A DNA stretch of 33,307 bases from Deltaproteobacteria bacterium (GTDB lineage: Bacteria > Myxococcota_A > UBA9042 > CAIXZC01). The translations under genes were made by a program, and so were the position numbers. The stretch is from NCBI GenBank assembly GCA_016875215.1, contig VGRX01000016.1, positions 1 through 33,307 on the forward strand, in the 5' to 3' direction. Positions 1 through 9,396 of the stretch are shown in pieces (within the stretch, counting starts at the first letter, position 1; each line of letters starts with the position of its first letter). The notes beneath the pieces are model-generated. The model worked only from the letters and a program-made list of their open reading frames with translations. It searched no databases and had not been told where the DNA came from.

Positions 1-6
1 GGGGGG

Positions 7-22
7 GGCCGCACCAGCGGCC
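7..22. repeat. GC-rich perfect inverted repeat, possible terminator
   Basis: GGCCGC and GCGGCC flank a 4-base loop. The structure lies about 150 bases downstream of the kinase stop codon (175-177) on the minus strand, so it could end or stabilise that transcript. There is no T-tract, so intrinsic termination is not shown. The rest of 1-174 holds no gene that I can support. Confidence 0.25.
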
Positions 23-174
23 GTGCGAACGCAAGAGAGGCCGGGGTCCTTCACTCCCGGCAGCAAGGCGGATCCGACTTTGCAGGCTGAAGGGCCGGGT
101 CGCTCAGGATGACGTGCCGAGCATGGAGGCCCATATTTGCCCGCATCCCACGGCACTCGGCGGCCGTTCTGGTC

Positions 175-2697
175 CTACTCGCGGATCTGCTTCTCGATGA
201 GGGCCTTCTCGGTTGCCGAGAGCTTGCCTTCCATGAGCTTGAGGTAGGTCTTGAGGTGCTTGGCGCCGTTGGCGAAGTCACCCTTGCTGTTGTAGGCCTT
301 TCCGAGCTTCTTGTGGAGGTCGGCCGAGGGGGCCCCCTTGAGCGCTTCCTTGTAGAAGAGGATGGCTGCAGCGTAGTTGCCTTGCGCCACCGCGTCGTCC
401 CCCTTCTTGATGTTGGAAGCGGCCTGGGCCTTGGCTTCGGCCTTGGCCGCTTCCTGGGCCTTCTGGGCCTCTTCCTCGGCCGCCTTCTTCGCTTCCTCGG
501 CCGCCTTCTTCTTGAGCTCGTCCTGCTTCTTGCGGGCCTCTTCGTCCTTGCGGCGCAGCTCCTCGTCCTTCTTGCGCTTCTCTTCGAGGCGCTTCTTGTC
601 CTCCTCCTCCTGCTTCTTCTTGAGCTCGGCGAGGGTGGGACCGACCTTCTCGGCCATGAGGGTCTGTGCCGACGGAAGGAGGACGTCCCGCTTCCCGAGG
701 CACTTGCCGTACTCGACAGCGAGGTCGCTGACCCGGTCCGCGGACATGCGGGAGAGGATGGACTGGTACTCGGTGTCCAGGGCGACGACCTTGGTGAGGA
801 CGGCCTTGAACTCCTCGATCCTGACCGTGTCGGGGGTGGCCTCCCACTCCTTCTGTCGGGCGGAGAGGGCTGAGCTCAGGTCTGCGACCTCCTTGCGGCT
901 CAGCTCCACCTGCTGGGTGAGCTCCTGGACCTTGGCGGCGGCGAGGTCGGCCTGGTTGGCGACTGCGGGGAGCTCCTCGGACAGGACGAGCTCGGCCTTC
1001 CTGCGGAAGGTTTCGACCCGGGTCTTCTCGTTCTCGATTGCGGGCTCGATGCTCAGGAAGTCACCCTGGCGCAGCTTGCCCTGGAGCTCGGCGAGCCGCT
1101 TCTTCCCTTCGCCGCATTCCGCCAGCAGCGCCTGGACCTCGTTCACCTTGTCGTCCCGCTTGCGGTCCTGCCATTCGGAGCTGCGGAGCGCCAGCAGCCG
1201 GTCGTTCTCCGCATACACGAGCTGGATGTCCTGGACGGTGGCGGTCACGGCGCCCATGCGGGCCATGAACTTCTTCTGCTCTTCCCCGACGCGGGCGGCC
1301 TCGGCGCGGGCGGCCTCTTCGATGCGGCGGCGAAGCTCTTCCTCGGAGATTCCCTGTTTTGACGCGGGGTGGGCCTCTTCGGCCAGGCTGCCGCCGTTGA
1401 CCGGATCGGCTGTCCCGGACGGATTCCCCGCGGCTTCTCCGGACTGGGATGCCGCGGTACCGCCGGAATCGGCGGGAGCGAAGAACCGGCTGTAGACGAA
1501 CCATCCGCCTCCGCCGAGCACGCCGAGCAGGAGGACGATGGCGACCGCTATCTTCAGGCCCGAGCCGCCACTCGACTCGGTCACGAGCGTCTGCTCCTCG
1601 TCCGTGGGGGTTTCCTGGCGTACCCCCGGACCGTAGGGGGACGTCTTGCTGCCGGCAGAGGAGTGCTTTCTTTCGTCCGCGCGCTCGAGTTCCTCCTTCG
1701 AGGGCCGCGCCATCGGGGCCGTGCGCTCGATGGCCTCCCTGTCCCGCTCGATGATTCGAGCAACCTCCTGGAGGAGCTTCTTGATCTCCAGGCAGTTGGG
1801 CGGCCGCTTGTCGCGGTCCTTCGACATCAGGCGCAGCGTGAGCTGCTCGAGCGCCGGGTGCAGGTTCGGGTTGAGCTCGCGGGGGCGGGCCGGTTCCTGG
1901 GTCAGGTGTTTGGTGACCACGCCGATGGGCGTGTCCGCGGTGAATGGGAGCTTCGCGGTGCAGAGCTGGAAGAGGATGACCCCCAGCGAGTAGATGTCGG
2001 AGCGGGCGTCGAGCACCTCGCCGCGGGCCTGCTCGGGAGACATGTACTCCGGGGTGCCGCAGACAATGCCCGCCATGGTCTGGAACGTCTCGGCAGTGTC
2101 CGATTCCCGGATCTTGGCGATACCGAAGTCGAGGACCGTGACGAAGTCCTTCTGGTGCCGTCGGTCCTCGATCATGATGTTCTCGGGCTTGAGGTCCCGG
2201 TGGATGATCCCCTGAGCATGGGCGTCGTCGAGTGCAGAGCAGATCTGGTCGACGATGTGGATGATGCGCTCCGGCGGGAAGGGGAACTCCTTCCTGACGA
2301 GGTGGGCGAGGTCCCGGCCGTCGATGAAGTCCATCGCGATGTAGTGGGTCCCATCCTCCGCCGTACCGAAGTCGATGATGTTGATCGCGTTTGGATGCTT
2401 GATGCGGCTTGCTGCGCGGGCTTCCCGGTGGAAGCGCTTGGACAGGGTCTTGTCGCCGGACAGGTGCTGGTGCAGGACCTTGATGCAGACCGTCTTGCCG
2501 AGGGTGGTCTGCTCAGCCTTGTAGATGCTGCCCATGGCCCCTTCGCCGACCTGTTCGAGGACGAGGAACTTGCCGGCGATGGTGCGGCCGATCATGCCGC
2601 GCTCGTCCTGCTCCTGAGCGGGGATTGCCTCACCGCAGTTCGGGCAGAACCGCGTGGAGTCGGGGGTCTCGGTAAAACATTTGGGGCAAACTTTCAC
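175..2697 (-). CDS. Membrane Ser/Thr protein kinase with N-terminal zinc ribbon, coiled coil and TPR
   Basis: This is a eukaryotic-type (Hanks) protein kinase of about 840 residues that phosphorylates Ser/Thr in the cytoplasm. A zinc ribbon is formed by Cys4, Cys7, Cys18 and Cys21. The kinase domain spans about 44-315: glycine loop GEGAMG at 51-56, Lys73, HRDLKPEN from 166, DFG at 190-192, and the activation segment ending GTPEYMSPEQ. A single transmembrane helix lies at about 381-405. The rest, presumably periplasmic, is a long Lys/Glu/Ala-rich coiled coil (about 490-755) ending in TPR-like helices. The GTG start at 2697 is chosen because it keeps the zinc ribbon, has GAGGA upstream, and lies about 55 bases after a near-consensus promoter. 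The open frame continues upstream but would run through that promoter and into the divergent gene. Substrates are unknown; the TPR and coiled coil suggest scaffolding of an envelope complex. Confidence 0.9.
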   Translation of the reverse strand: MKVCPKCFTETPDSTRFCPNCGEAIPAQEQDERGMIGRTIAGKFLVLEQVGEGAMGSIYKAEQTTLGKTVCIKVLHQHLSGDKTLSKRFHREARAASRIKHPNAINIIDFGTAEDGTHYIAMDFIDGRDLAHLVRKEFPFPPERIIHIVDQICSALDDAHAQGIIHRDLKPENIMIEDRRHQKDFVTVLDFGIAKIRESDTAETFQTMAGIVCGTPEYMSPEQARGEVLDARSDIYSLGVILFQLCTAKLPFTADTPIGVVTKHLTQEPARPRELNPNLHPALEQLTLRLMSKDRDKRPPNCLEIKKLLQEVARIIERDREAIERTAPMARPSKEELERADERKHSSAGSKTSPYGPGVRQETPTDEEQTLVTESSGGSGLKIAVAIVLLLGVLGGGGWFVYSRFFAPADSGGTAASQSGEAAGNPSGTADPVNGGSLAEEAHPASKQGISEEELRRRIEEAARAEAARVGEEQKKFMARMGAVTATVQDIQLVYAENDRLLALRSSEWQDRKRDDKVNEVQALLAECGEGKKRLAELQGKLRQGDFLSIEPAIENEKTRVETFRRKAELVLSEELPAVANQADLAAAKVQELTQQVELSRKEVADLSSALSARQKEWEATPDTVRIEEFKAVLTKVVALDTEYQSILSRMSADRVSDLAVEYGKCLGKRDVLLPSAQTLMAEKVGPTLAELKKKQEEEDKKRLEEKRKKDEELRRKDEEARKKQDELKKKAAEEAKKAAEEEAQKAQEAAKAEAKAQAASNIKKGDDAVAQGNYAAAILFYKEALKGAPSADLHKKLGKAYNSKGDFANGAKHLKTYLKLMEGKLSATEKALIEKQIRE

Positions 2698-2751
2698 GGT
2701 CTTGCTGTCCTCGTCACAGAGTCCTCCCTGCCCGTCGGTAGGGACTTGCCC

Positions 2752-2780
2752 ATTATACCCCGCGACCGTCGGACTTTCAA
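2752..2780 (-). promoter_or_regulatory. Sigma-70-type promoter of the kinase gene
   Basis: On the minus strand, TTGAAA (2780-2775) and a perfect TATAAT (2757-2752) are separated by exactly 17 bases. Transcription would begin near 2745, leaving a leader of roughly 50 bases before the GTG at 2697. This fixes the kinase start better than the long open frame does. Confidence 0.8.
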
Positions 2781-2802
2781 GTTTTGTTTGCGTGCGCGGG
2801 CG

Positions 2803-2831
2803 TTGACAGGGCGGGAGGTTCCTGCTAGACA
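2803..2831 (+). promoter_or_regulatory. Sigma-70-type promoter of the thiolase operon
   Basis: A perfect -35 TTGACA (2803-2808), a 17-base spacer and TAGACA (2826-2831) lie 53 bases before the thiolase ATG. The -35 box is only 22 bases from the -35 of the divergent kinase promoter, so one bound regulator could affect both. Confidence 0.75.
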
Positions 2832-2884
2832 ACCTTCTTGCACGGCCGCGGAGGCCGAACGGAACGGAACCAGGGAGGCGGAGC

Positions 2885-4063
<1,179 letters not shown>

Positions 4064-4130
4064 AACCGGCACCGGACAACGAAGTTCCATGTGAGAGGGG
4101 GCTCTGCCCCGACCCGCCAAGGAGAGGCTG

Positions 4131-4913
4131 ATGACTGAGACCTACGTGACGTTCCAGAAGGACGGGGCCATTGCGACGATCACCATCGATCGGCCCAAGG
4201 CGCTCAATGCCTTGAACCCGGAGGTGCTGGGGCAGCTTGCCGCGGCACTCAGACAGGCCCGGGAGGACCGCGACGTGCGGGGGGTGATCCTGACCGGTGC
4301 GGGCGGACGGGCCTTCGTGGCCGGCGCCGACATCGCCTCGATGGTGGACATGCCGCCCGAGAGAGGGTTCGAGTTCGCCGAGCTGGGGCTGGCAACGCTC
4401 CAGCTCATCGAGGACATGCCCAAGCCGGTGGTGGCGGCCATCAACGGATTTGCGCTCGGCGGCGGGCTCGAGCTGGCCCTGGCCTGCGACATGATCTATG
4501 CGACTCCGAAGTCGAAGATGGGGCTTCCCGAGGTGACCCTCGGGATCATGCCCGGATTCGGCGGAACGCAGCGGCTGGCCCGGCTGGTCGGCCGCAACCG
4601 GGCCAAGGAGCTGGTGTTCACGGGCGACAAGATCGACGCGGCCACGGCCAAGGCCTACGGCATCGTGCAGGAGGTGGTGGAGGAGGAGCAGCTCCTCGAC
4701 TACTGCAAGGGCGTGCTGGGCCGGATCGCAGCGGCCGGTCCGGTGGCCGTGGCGCAGTCCAAGCGCTCGATCAACAAGGGGTGCGACCTGGCGCTCGACG
4801 CCGGGCTTGCCGTGGAGAAGCTGGCCTTCATGTCGCTGTTCGCCACGGCCGACAAGAAGGAAGGGATGAAGGCATTCCTGGAGAAGAGAAAGGCCGAATT
4901 CAAGGGGGAATGA
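4131..4913 (+). CDS. Enoyl-CoA hydratase (crotonase family)
   Basis: This crotonase-fold protein of 260 residues probably adds water to a trans-2-enoyl-CoA such as crotonyl-CoA. The oxyanion-hole segments are AGADI (64-68) and the GGGLE segment. The two acid residues needed by hydratases are present: Glu114 in [11 protein letters not shown] and Glu134 in GLPEVTLG. They are 20 residues apart, as in the classical enzyme. The start has AAGGAG ten bases upstream. It lies 67 bases after the thiolase, and its stop codon is one base from the ATG of the next gene, so the three are probably cotranscribed. Chain-length specificity cannot be assigned; isomerase activity is less likely because both Glu residues are kept. 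Confidence 0.92.
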   Translation: MTETYVTFQKDGAIATITIDRPKALNALNPEVLGQLAAALRQAREDRDVRGVILTGAGGRAFVAGADIASMVDMPPERGFEFAELGLATLQLIEDMPKPVVAAINGFALGGGLELALACDMIYATPKSKMGLPEVTLGIMPGFGGTQRLARLVGRNRAKELVFTGDKIDAATAKAYGIVQEVVEEEQLLDYCKGVLGRIAAAGPVAVAQSKRSINKGCDLALDAGLAVEKLAFMSLFATADKKEGMKAFLEKRKAEFKGE

Positions 4914-4914
4914 C

Positions 4915-5328
4915 ATGACCGAATCCCATCTGAGAGTGCTGGTTGCCAAGCCGGGGTTGGACGGCCACGATCGGGGGGCCAAGGTGGTTGCGCGGGCCCT
5001 GCGGGATGCCGGCATGGAGGTCATCTACACCGGGCTCCACCAGACCCCGGAGATGGTGGCGAATGCAGCGATCCAGGAGGACGTGGACGTCGTCGGCCTG
5101 TCGATCATGTCGGGTGCGCACGGCCACCTGGTCCCGGAGATCATCCGCATCCTCAAGGAGAAGGGGGCCGAGGACATCCCGGTGGTGCTGGGCGGGATCA
5201 TTCCGCAGGACGACTTCGAGGCCATGAGGACGGCCGGCGTCGCCGAGATCCTCACTCCGGGGACGTCGCTGACCGACCTGGTGGACAAGGTGCGCAGGCT
5301 CGGCGAGGCCAAGCGCAAGGCCGAGTAG
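4915..5328 (+). CDS. Methylmalonyl-CoA mutase-type B12-binding subunit
   Basis: This 137-residue stand-alone cobalamin-binding domain corresponds to the C-terminal part or small subunit of acyl-CoA mutases, which interconvert methylmalonyl-CoA and succinyl-CoA or related pairs. The B12 signature is complete: DGHDRG (DxHxxG, with His as lower cobalt ligand) near residue 16, SIMSGAH near 63-69, and GGIIPQDD near 92-99. The ATG is one base after the crotonase stop, so translation is probably coupled. The large catalytic subunit is not in this window and must be encoded elsewhere. The substrate could be methylmalonyl-CoA, isobutyryl-CoA or ethylmalonyl-CoA; the small domain alone does not decide this. 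Confidence 0.9.
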   Translation: MTESHLRVLVAKPGLDGHDRGAKVVARALRDAGMEVIYTGLHQTPEMVANAAIQEDVDVVGLSIMSGAHGHLVPEIIRILKEKGAEDIPVVLGGIIPQDDFEAMRTAGVAEILTPGTSLTDLVDKVRRLGEAKRKAE

Positions 5329-5367
5329 GGACGATGGCCTGCCCCGAGCCGAGCCGAGGGGGCGATG

Positions 5368-5407
5368 GTCGACAGGGGCCCGCCGGAGACTCGTGCGAAG
5401 GCGGATG
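5368..5407 (+). repeat. Degenerate copy of the 40-bp palindromic intergenic repeat
   Basis: The copy begins GTCGAC and ends GTGCGAAGGCGGATG, aligning end to end over 40 bases with the units at 19967-20086 but with several substitutions in the middle. It sits between the B12-subunit gene and the DUF1848 gene, which supports the later ATG at 5445 for that gene. Confidence 0.7.
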
Positions 5408-5444
5408 GCCGCCGGTCGAGAAGCCGATGCAGGGGACCCGGCTG

Positions 5445-6338
5445 ATGACCGATGGTCCTGTCTTCATCTCAGCAAGTAGAAGGACAGACATTCCCGCGTG
5501 GTACACGCCATGGTTCATGAACCGGCTGAGGGAGGGGTTCTGCCGGGTCCGCAACCCGTTCAGGCCATCCCAGGTCCGGGAGGTGGCGCTGTCCCGAGTT
5601 GCGGGGGTCTTCTTCTGGACTCGCTGGCCGGGGCCGATCCTGCCGCACCTGGACGAGCTGGAGGAACGGGGGATGCGCTCCATCTTCCACGTCACGGTGA
5701 CCGGCCTGCCGCCTGGGCTGGAGCCGCATCCCGTGGCAGAGGAGAGACGGCTTTCCGCCGTGGTCGAGCTGTCCCGCCGGCTGGGTCGGGGGCGGGTGTG
5801 GTGGCGCTACGATCCCATCGTCCTGGGAGGAGGATTGGGTCGGCGCCACCACGTGGAGACGTTCGATCGTCTGGCCGGAGCGCTGGAGCCGGCCGTGGGC
5901 AGGGTCACGCTGTCGCTGCTCGACTGGTACCGGAAGACCGAGCGGAGGATGGGCCAGACCCCCATGGCCCGGGAAGCGGGGTTTCTCCGCCTGAGCGGGG
6001 ACGAGGCGGAGGTGGTGGATCTGGTGGGGGAGCTGGGGAATCGGGCCCGGCGGAGCGGGATCGTCCCGGTCTCGTGCTGCGAGACTTCCTGGGGGGAAAC
6101 GGGGGTGGAACCCGGGGCCTGCATCGACGGGGTGGCATTCGCCCGGCAGCTCGGGGTCCACGGGCCGCCGGGGCGTGACCCGGGGCAACGCCCGCACTGC
6201 CGTTGCAGCCCGAGTATCGACATCGGTGCGGTCGATTCCTGCATCGCGGGCTGTGCGTACTGCTACAGCACGCGCAGTCACGAGGCCGCCTGCCGGGCGT
6301 TCTCGCTGCATTCCCCGGACGCACCGGACCTCCTCTGA
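5445..6338 (+). CDS. DUF1848 family protein
   Basis: The protein has 297 residues and matches the DUF1848 pattern: ISASRRTDIPA near the N-terminus, WFMNRLREG, a central VWWRYDPIVLG, and a C-terminal cysteine cluster (CRCSPSIDIG then CIAGCAYCYS). The cluster looks able to hold an iron-sulfur centre, and the fold is thought to be TIM-barrel-like. The biochemical function is unknown to me. The ATG at 5445 is preceded by AGGGG at 9 bases. An upstream in-frame ATG at 5334 would place the 40-bp repeat inside the coding region and add an unconserved-looking extension, so I reject it. The preceding B12-subunit gene ends at 5328, so readthrough is possible. Confidence 0.85.
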   Translation: MTDGPVFISASRRTDIPAWYTPWFMNRLREGFCRVRNPFRPSQVREVALSRVAGVFFWTRWPGPILPHLDELEERGMRSIFHVTVTGLPPGLEPHPVAEERRLSAVVELSRRLGRGRVWWRYDPIVLGGGLGRRHHVETFDRLAGALEPAVGRVTLSLLDWYRKTERRMGQTPMAREAGFLRLSGDEAEVVDLVGELGNRARRSGIVPVSCCETSWGETGVEPGACIDGVAFARQLGVHGPPGRDPGQRPHCRCSPSIDIGAVDSCIAGCAYCYSTRSHEAACRAFSLHSPDAPDLL

Positions 6339-6427
6339 CTGATGTTCCGCCCTTCTCGCCCACTGTGGCAGGAACGGCGTATCGCGACTCGCTGGCCCGC
6401 ACCCTGCAACGGATTGGGCGGTTTGTA

Positions 6428-6456
6428 TTGCACCGTCTCACCCCCCCGCCTATAAT
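6428..6456 (+). promoter_or_regulatory. Sigma-70-type promoter of the TPR gene
   Basis: TTGCAC (6428-6433), a 17-base spacer and a perfect TATAAT (6451-6456) lie 32 bases before the TTG at 6489. The predicted start of transcription near 6463 leaves a very short leader. Confidence 0.75.
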
Positions 6457-6488
6457 GCACTCGCGATGCACTTGAACCGGGGGCTGGG

Positions 6489-7283
6489 TTGCTGGACCGA
6501 GATGAATTGATAGAGCATCTCGAGTACCTGCTCAATGAGGGAGAACCCGAGCGGGCGTGGAATCTCTGCCGTCGCGGTCTGCGGCGCTATCCTCGGGACC
6601 CCGACCTCTGGCTCTTCCTGGGCGATTCGCTCGTCGATTCGAGACGGCTGGTGGACGCGGACAAGGCGTTCCGCAAGGCCGTCGAGCTGCGCCCGGACTG
6701 GGGAATCCCGTTGGCCAAACAGGCCGAAGTGCAGCTCATGGAAGGCAACCTCGAGCGAGCCGTCCGGCTGGCCGAGGAGGCGCACGAGCTCGACCGGAGC
6801 CTGGCCCATGCCTCCTACCTGAAGGGCATCTGCCTCGAGCTTGCCGGACAGGAGGACGGTTCCGCGTTCTGGTACCACCGGGCGCACCGCCTGCAGCCGG
6901 AACAGTACTTCGTGCCGGCCCGGATATCGCAGCAGCGCTTCACGGCCGAGTTCGTGGACGTGCTGGACGGCCTGCGCCAGCAAGGCATCATCGGCGATGG
7001 GCTGGACCAGGGGAGCTGGACGGTCCTCGACCGGGTGGACCCGGACAATCCGGACCTGGCGGGGGTGAGCCTCCTGTCCTTCTGCCACCTGGTCAAGAAG
7101 CCCGGGAGCCGCCGTCGCGGGGGGCGGGTCAGGCGGGATGCTGCATGGGTGGAGCGGGGCTACCTGTTCCGCCGCAACAACATCCGCGAGTGCCGGACGC
7201 CGGACGATCTGAACATGCAGCTCTACGTGGCGATCTCCGATGAGTTCGAATCCATCCCCGGGGGGCGGACTGTGGTCGCCTGA
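6489..7283 (+). CDS. TPR repeat protein of unknown role
   Basis: The protein has 264 residues and no signal peptide or membrane segment, so it is probably cytoplasmic. Residues about 5-140 form three to four tetratricopeptide helix pairs, recognisable by WLFLGDSLVDSRRLVDADKAF, AKQAEVQLMEGNLERAVRLA and YLKGICLELAGQEDGSAFWY (each pair ends in a Pro-containing turn). The C-terminal half, including a basic RRRGGRVRR stretch, matches no family I know. The start is TTG, because no in-frame ATG lies near the N-terminus and the promoter leaves little room. A GGGGG run lies just upstream. The last 44 bases overlap the start region of the next gene, so the two are likely coupled. A protein-interaction role is inferred from the TPRs only. 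Confidence 0.75.
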   Translation: MLDRDELIEHLEYLLNEGEPERAWNLCRRGLRRYPRDPDLWLFLGDSLVDSRRLVDADKAFRKAVELRPDWGIPLAKQAEVQLMEGNLERAVRLAEEAHELDRSLAHASYLKGICLELAGQEDGSAFWYHRAHRLQPEQYFVPARISQQRFTAEFVDVLDGLRQQGIIGDGLDQGSWTVLDRVDPDNPDLAGVSLLSFCHLVKKPGSRRRGGRVRRDAAWVERGYLFRRNNIRECRTPDDLNMQLYVAISDEFESIPGGRTVVA

Positions 7284-9081
7284 CCGACCCGTTGTGCTTC
7301 TTCCTCCCGGAAGTCCCGAAGAGATGCGTGCGCGTGGCCTGGATCGGCCGGACGTGCTCCTGGTGACTGCGGACCCGCTCGTCGACCACCCTTCGTTTCC
7401 AGCCGGCCTCCTGGCCCGCGTGCTCGAGGCGGAGGGGTTCTGCGTTGCATTGGCCTCCCGGCCCGACCCGGCCGACCCCGAGGCGCTGCGGGGCTACGGA
7501 ATCCCGCGACTGTTCGCAGGGGTGACGGCCGGCGCCCTGGATTCCATGGTGGCCAACTACACCGCGCTCAGGCGGCGGCGCAGCGACGATGCCTATGCCC
7601 CGGGAGGGGGGGCGGGCGGCCGCCCCGACCGGGCGCTGACGGTGTACTGCAACCTGGTCCGCAAGGCATTCGGCAAGCAGGTCCTGGTGGTTGCCGGCGG
7701 GCTGGAGTGCTCGCTGCGCCGGTTCTCGCACTATGACTTCTGGAGCGATTCGGTGCGCCGTCCGATCCTGATGGACTGCGGCGCAGACCTGGGCGTGCAC
7801 GGGCAGGGGGAGAACGTGGTGGTGCGACTGGCCCGGGCGATTCGAGCTCTGGCCGCGCAGGGGAAGGGGGCATCGGATCCGCGGGCCCCGGCGTCGTTGC
7901 CCCCTTGGGTGCTCGACGTTGCCGGACTGATCTGGAGGCAGCCGGCGAGCCAGCCCATCCCCGGGGACGCCCTCCTCCTCCCCTCGCACGAGGAGGTGGC
8001 GGCAGACCCGACGGTCCAGGCAAGGGCGCATGCCCTGGCCGAGCGCAGCCGCCACCGCCGCCTGGCCCAGCGGTGCGGCGGGATGGCCGTCATCGTGAAT
8101 CGGCCCGACGACCCGTCGCCGGCCGACCTGGACCGCACCTTCTTCCTGCCGTTCACTCGAAACGCCTATCCGGTCTACGGAGCATTGCCGATTCCGGCGC
8201 TGGAGCAGGTCCGCTTCTCGGTGACGTCCCACCGCGGGTGCTTCGGCGGGTGTGCGTTCTGCGCAATCACCGCGCACCAGGGGCGCCGGGTCTGCAGCCG
8301 CTCGCAAGCCTCGATCCTGGCCGAGGTGGAGCGCATCGTCGCACACCCGGACTTCCGGGGGACGATCCCGGACCTGGGTGGCCCTACGGCCAACATGTAC
8401 GGTGCGTCCTGCGCATCCGGCCGTGACTGCGAGCGCATCTCCTGCCTGTGGCCGTCCCGATGCCGGCACCTGGTGAGCGGGCAGCGGTCCTATGCCGACC
8501 TGCTCGAGCAGGCTGCGGCCGTTCCCGGAGTGCGCCACCTCTTCGTCACGACGGGCATCCGGATGGACCTGGCGCTGGAGGACGAGCGGTTCATGCAGCA
8601 GCTCGCTTCCGTGCACACCAGCGGCCACCTGAAGGTGGCCCCCGAGCATGTCGTCCCCCACGTGCTTCGAATCATGCGCAAGCCGTCGGGCGGGGACTTC
8701 GCGTCGTTCGTGGCGCGACATCGCGACCTGTCCGGCAAGGCCGGGCGGAGGCAGTACGTATTGCCCTACCTCATGGCTGCGCACCCCGGCTGCCGGCTCG
8801 AGGACATGGTGGAGCTGGCCCTCTTTCTAAGGAAACACCGGCTCGTGGTCGAGCAGTGCCAGATCTTCACCCCGACTCCGGGCACCGCGGCCACGGTGAT
8901 GTATGCCACCGGGCTCGACCCGGCCACGATGGAGCCCGTCTTCGTGGAGCGCAACCCGGAGCGCAAGAGGCTCCAGAAGGCGCTGATCCTCAGTCACCTG
9001 GCCGAGAACGCCGGCGACGTGCGCAAGGCACTCCGGCTCTGCGGCCGGGAGGATCTGCTGCCGGTGCTGGTTCGAAGCTGA
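7240..9081 (+). CDS. YgiQ-family radical SAM protein (UPF0313)
   Basis: This 613-residue protein lines up with the E. coli YgiQ family along most of its length. It has an N-terminal B12-binding-like region (VDHPSFPAGLLARVLEAEGF, then GVTAGALDSMVANYTA, GGLECSLRRFSHYDFW and SVRRPIL). The radical SAM CxxxCxxC cluster is at Cys334, Cys338 and Cys341 in RGCFGGCAFC. The family landmarks DLGGPTANMYG and HLKVAPEH follow. The reaction is not known for this family. It ends soon after the catalytic barrel and lacks the long basic tail of the E. coli protein. The ATG at 7240 overlaps the TPR gene by 44 bases and has no clear ribosome-binding site. Alternatives are GTG near 7293 or ATG at 7324, but the N-terminal similarity begins before 7324. 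Confidence 0.9.
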   Translation: MSSNPSPGGGLWSPDRPVVLLPPGSPEEMRARGLDRPDVLLVTADPLVDHPSFPAGLLARVLEAEGFCVALASRPDPADPEALRGYGIPRLFAGVTAGALDSMVANYTALRRRRSDDAYAPGGGAGGRPDRALTVYCNLVRKAFGKQVLVVAGGLECSLRRFSHYDFWSDSVRRPILMDCGADLGVHGQGENVVVRLARAIRALAAQGKGASDPRAPASLPPWVLDVAGLIWRQPASQPIPGDALLLPSHEEVAADPTVQARAHALAERSRHRRLAQRCGGMAVIVNRPDDPSPADLDRTFFLPFTRNAYPVYGALPIPALEQVRFSVTSHRGCFGGCAFCAITAHQGRRVCSRSQASILAEVERIVAHPDFRGTIPDLGGPTANMYGASCASGRDCERISCLWPSRCRHLVSGQRSYADLLEQAAAVPGVRHLFVTTGIRMDLALEDERFMQQLASVHTSGHLKVAPEHVVPHVLRIMRKPSGGDFASFVARHRDLSGKAGRRQYVLPYLMAAHPGCRLEDMVELALFLRKHRLVVEQCQIFTPTPGTAATVMYATGLDPATMEPVFVERNPERKRLQKALILSHLAENAGDVRKALRLCGREDLLPVLVRS

Positions 9082-9149
9082 GGGCGGGTCCTGAGGCTTC
9101 ACCTGCTCGAGTCCCCATCCGCCCCCTCGGTTGTCTGAGTCCGTCCGTC

Positions 9150-9169
9150 GCGACCGCGTTCCAGGTCGC
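9150..9169. repeat. Inverted repeat between convergent genes
   Basis: GCGACC and GGTCGC enclose an 8-base loop. The structure lies between the end of the radical SAM gene and the stop of the small minus-strand gene at 9183, so it could serve as a terminator for either. No T-tract is present. Confidence 0.25.
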
Positions 9170-9182
9170 AGGCGGCCGACAT

Positions 9183-9272
9183 TCAGGTGGAGACTCCGAG
9201 CCGGGGCAGGATCACCGCCTGGAGCAGATACCACGCGGCCAGCACGGCCAGCATCAAGAGGATGTCCTTCAC
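9183..9272 (-). CDS. Small membrane protein, 29 residues
   Basis: A GTG at 9272 opens a 29-codon frame ending in TGA. A strong ribosome-binding site (GGGAGGT, 9287-9281 on the minus strand) lies 8 bases upstream. The product begins MKDILLMLAVLAAWYLL, has one hydrophobic helix over about residues 4-22, and ends in the short polar tail LPRLGVST. The acidic-plus-basic N-terminus, single helix and absence of a cleavage site suggest a small inner-membrane protein. I recall very short proteins of this shape (AW-LL...LPKLGVPT) in deltaproteobacteria but cannot verify that here. The function is unknown. It is divergent from the helicase gene and convergent with the radical SAM gene. The codon pattern and Shine-Dalgarno make chance unlikely, but the length keeps confidence moderate. 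Confidence 0.6.
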   Translation of the reverse strand: MKDILLMLAVLAAWYLLQAVILPRLGVST

Positions 9273-9396
9273 GAGACCTCACCTCCCGTACGAGCGTCAC
9301 ATGGGAGTTGAGCCGGTTGGGACAAAATGGTTACGACCCCCTGCGCGAAATCGTTCGTCGTGACGATAACCCTACCGGACGGAAGGAGGGGGGGAC

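Noticed and set aside
41-120. Possible repeat element (sequence ending GCTCAGGATGACG) at the left edge
   Set aside because: The ending recalls intergenic repeats of other genomes, but there is no second copy in this window to compare with.
5334-5444. N-terminal extension of the DUF1848 protein from ATG 5334
   Set aside because: It would be encoded by a copy of the 40-bp intergenic repeat, and the family similarity begins after 5445.
9308-9336. Promoter for the helicase gene (TTGAGC, 17 bases, TTACGA)
   Set aside because: Both boxes match consensus poorly, so it is not better than chance.
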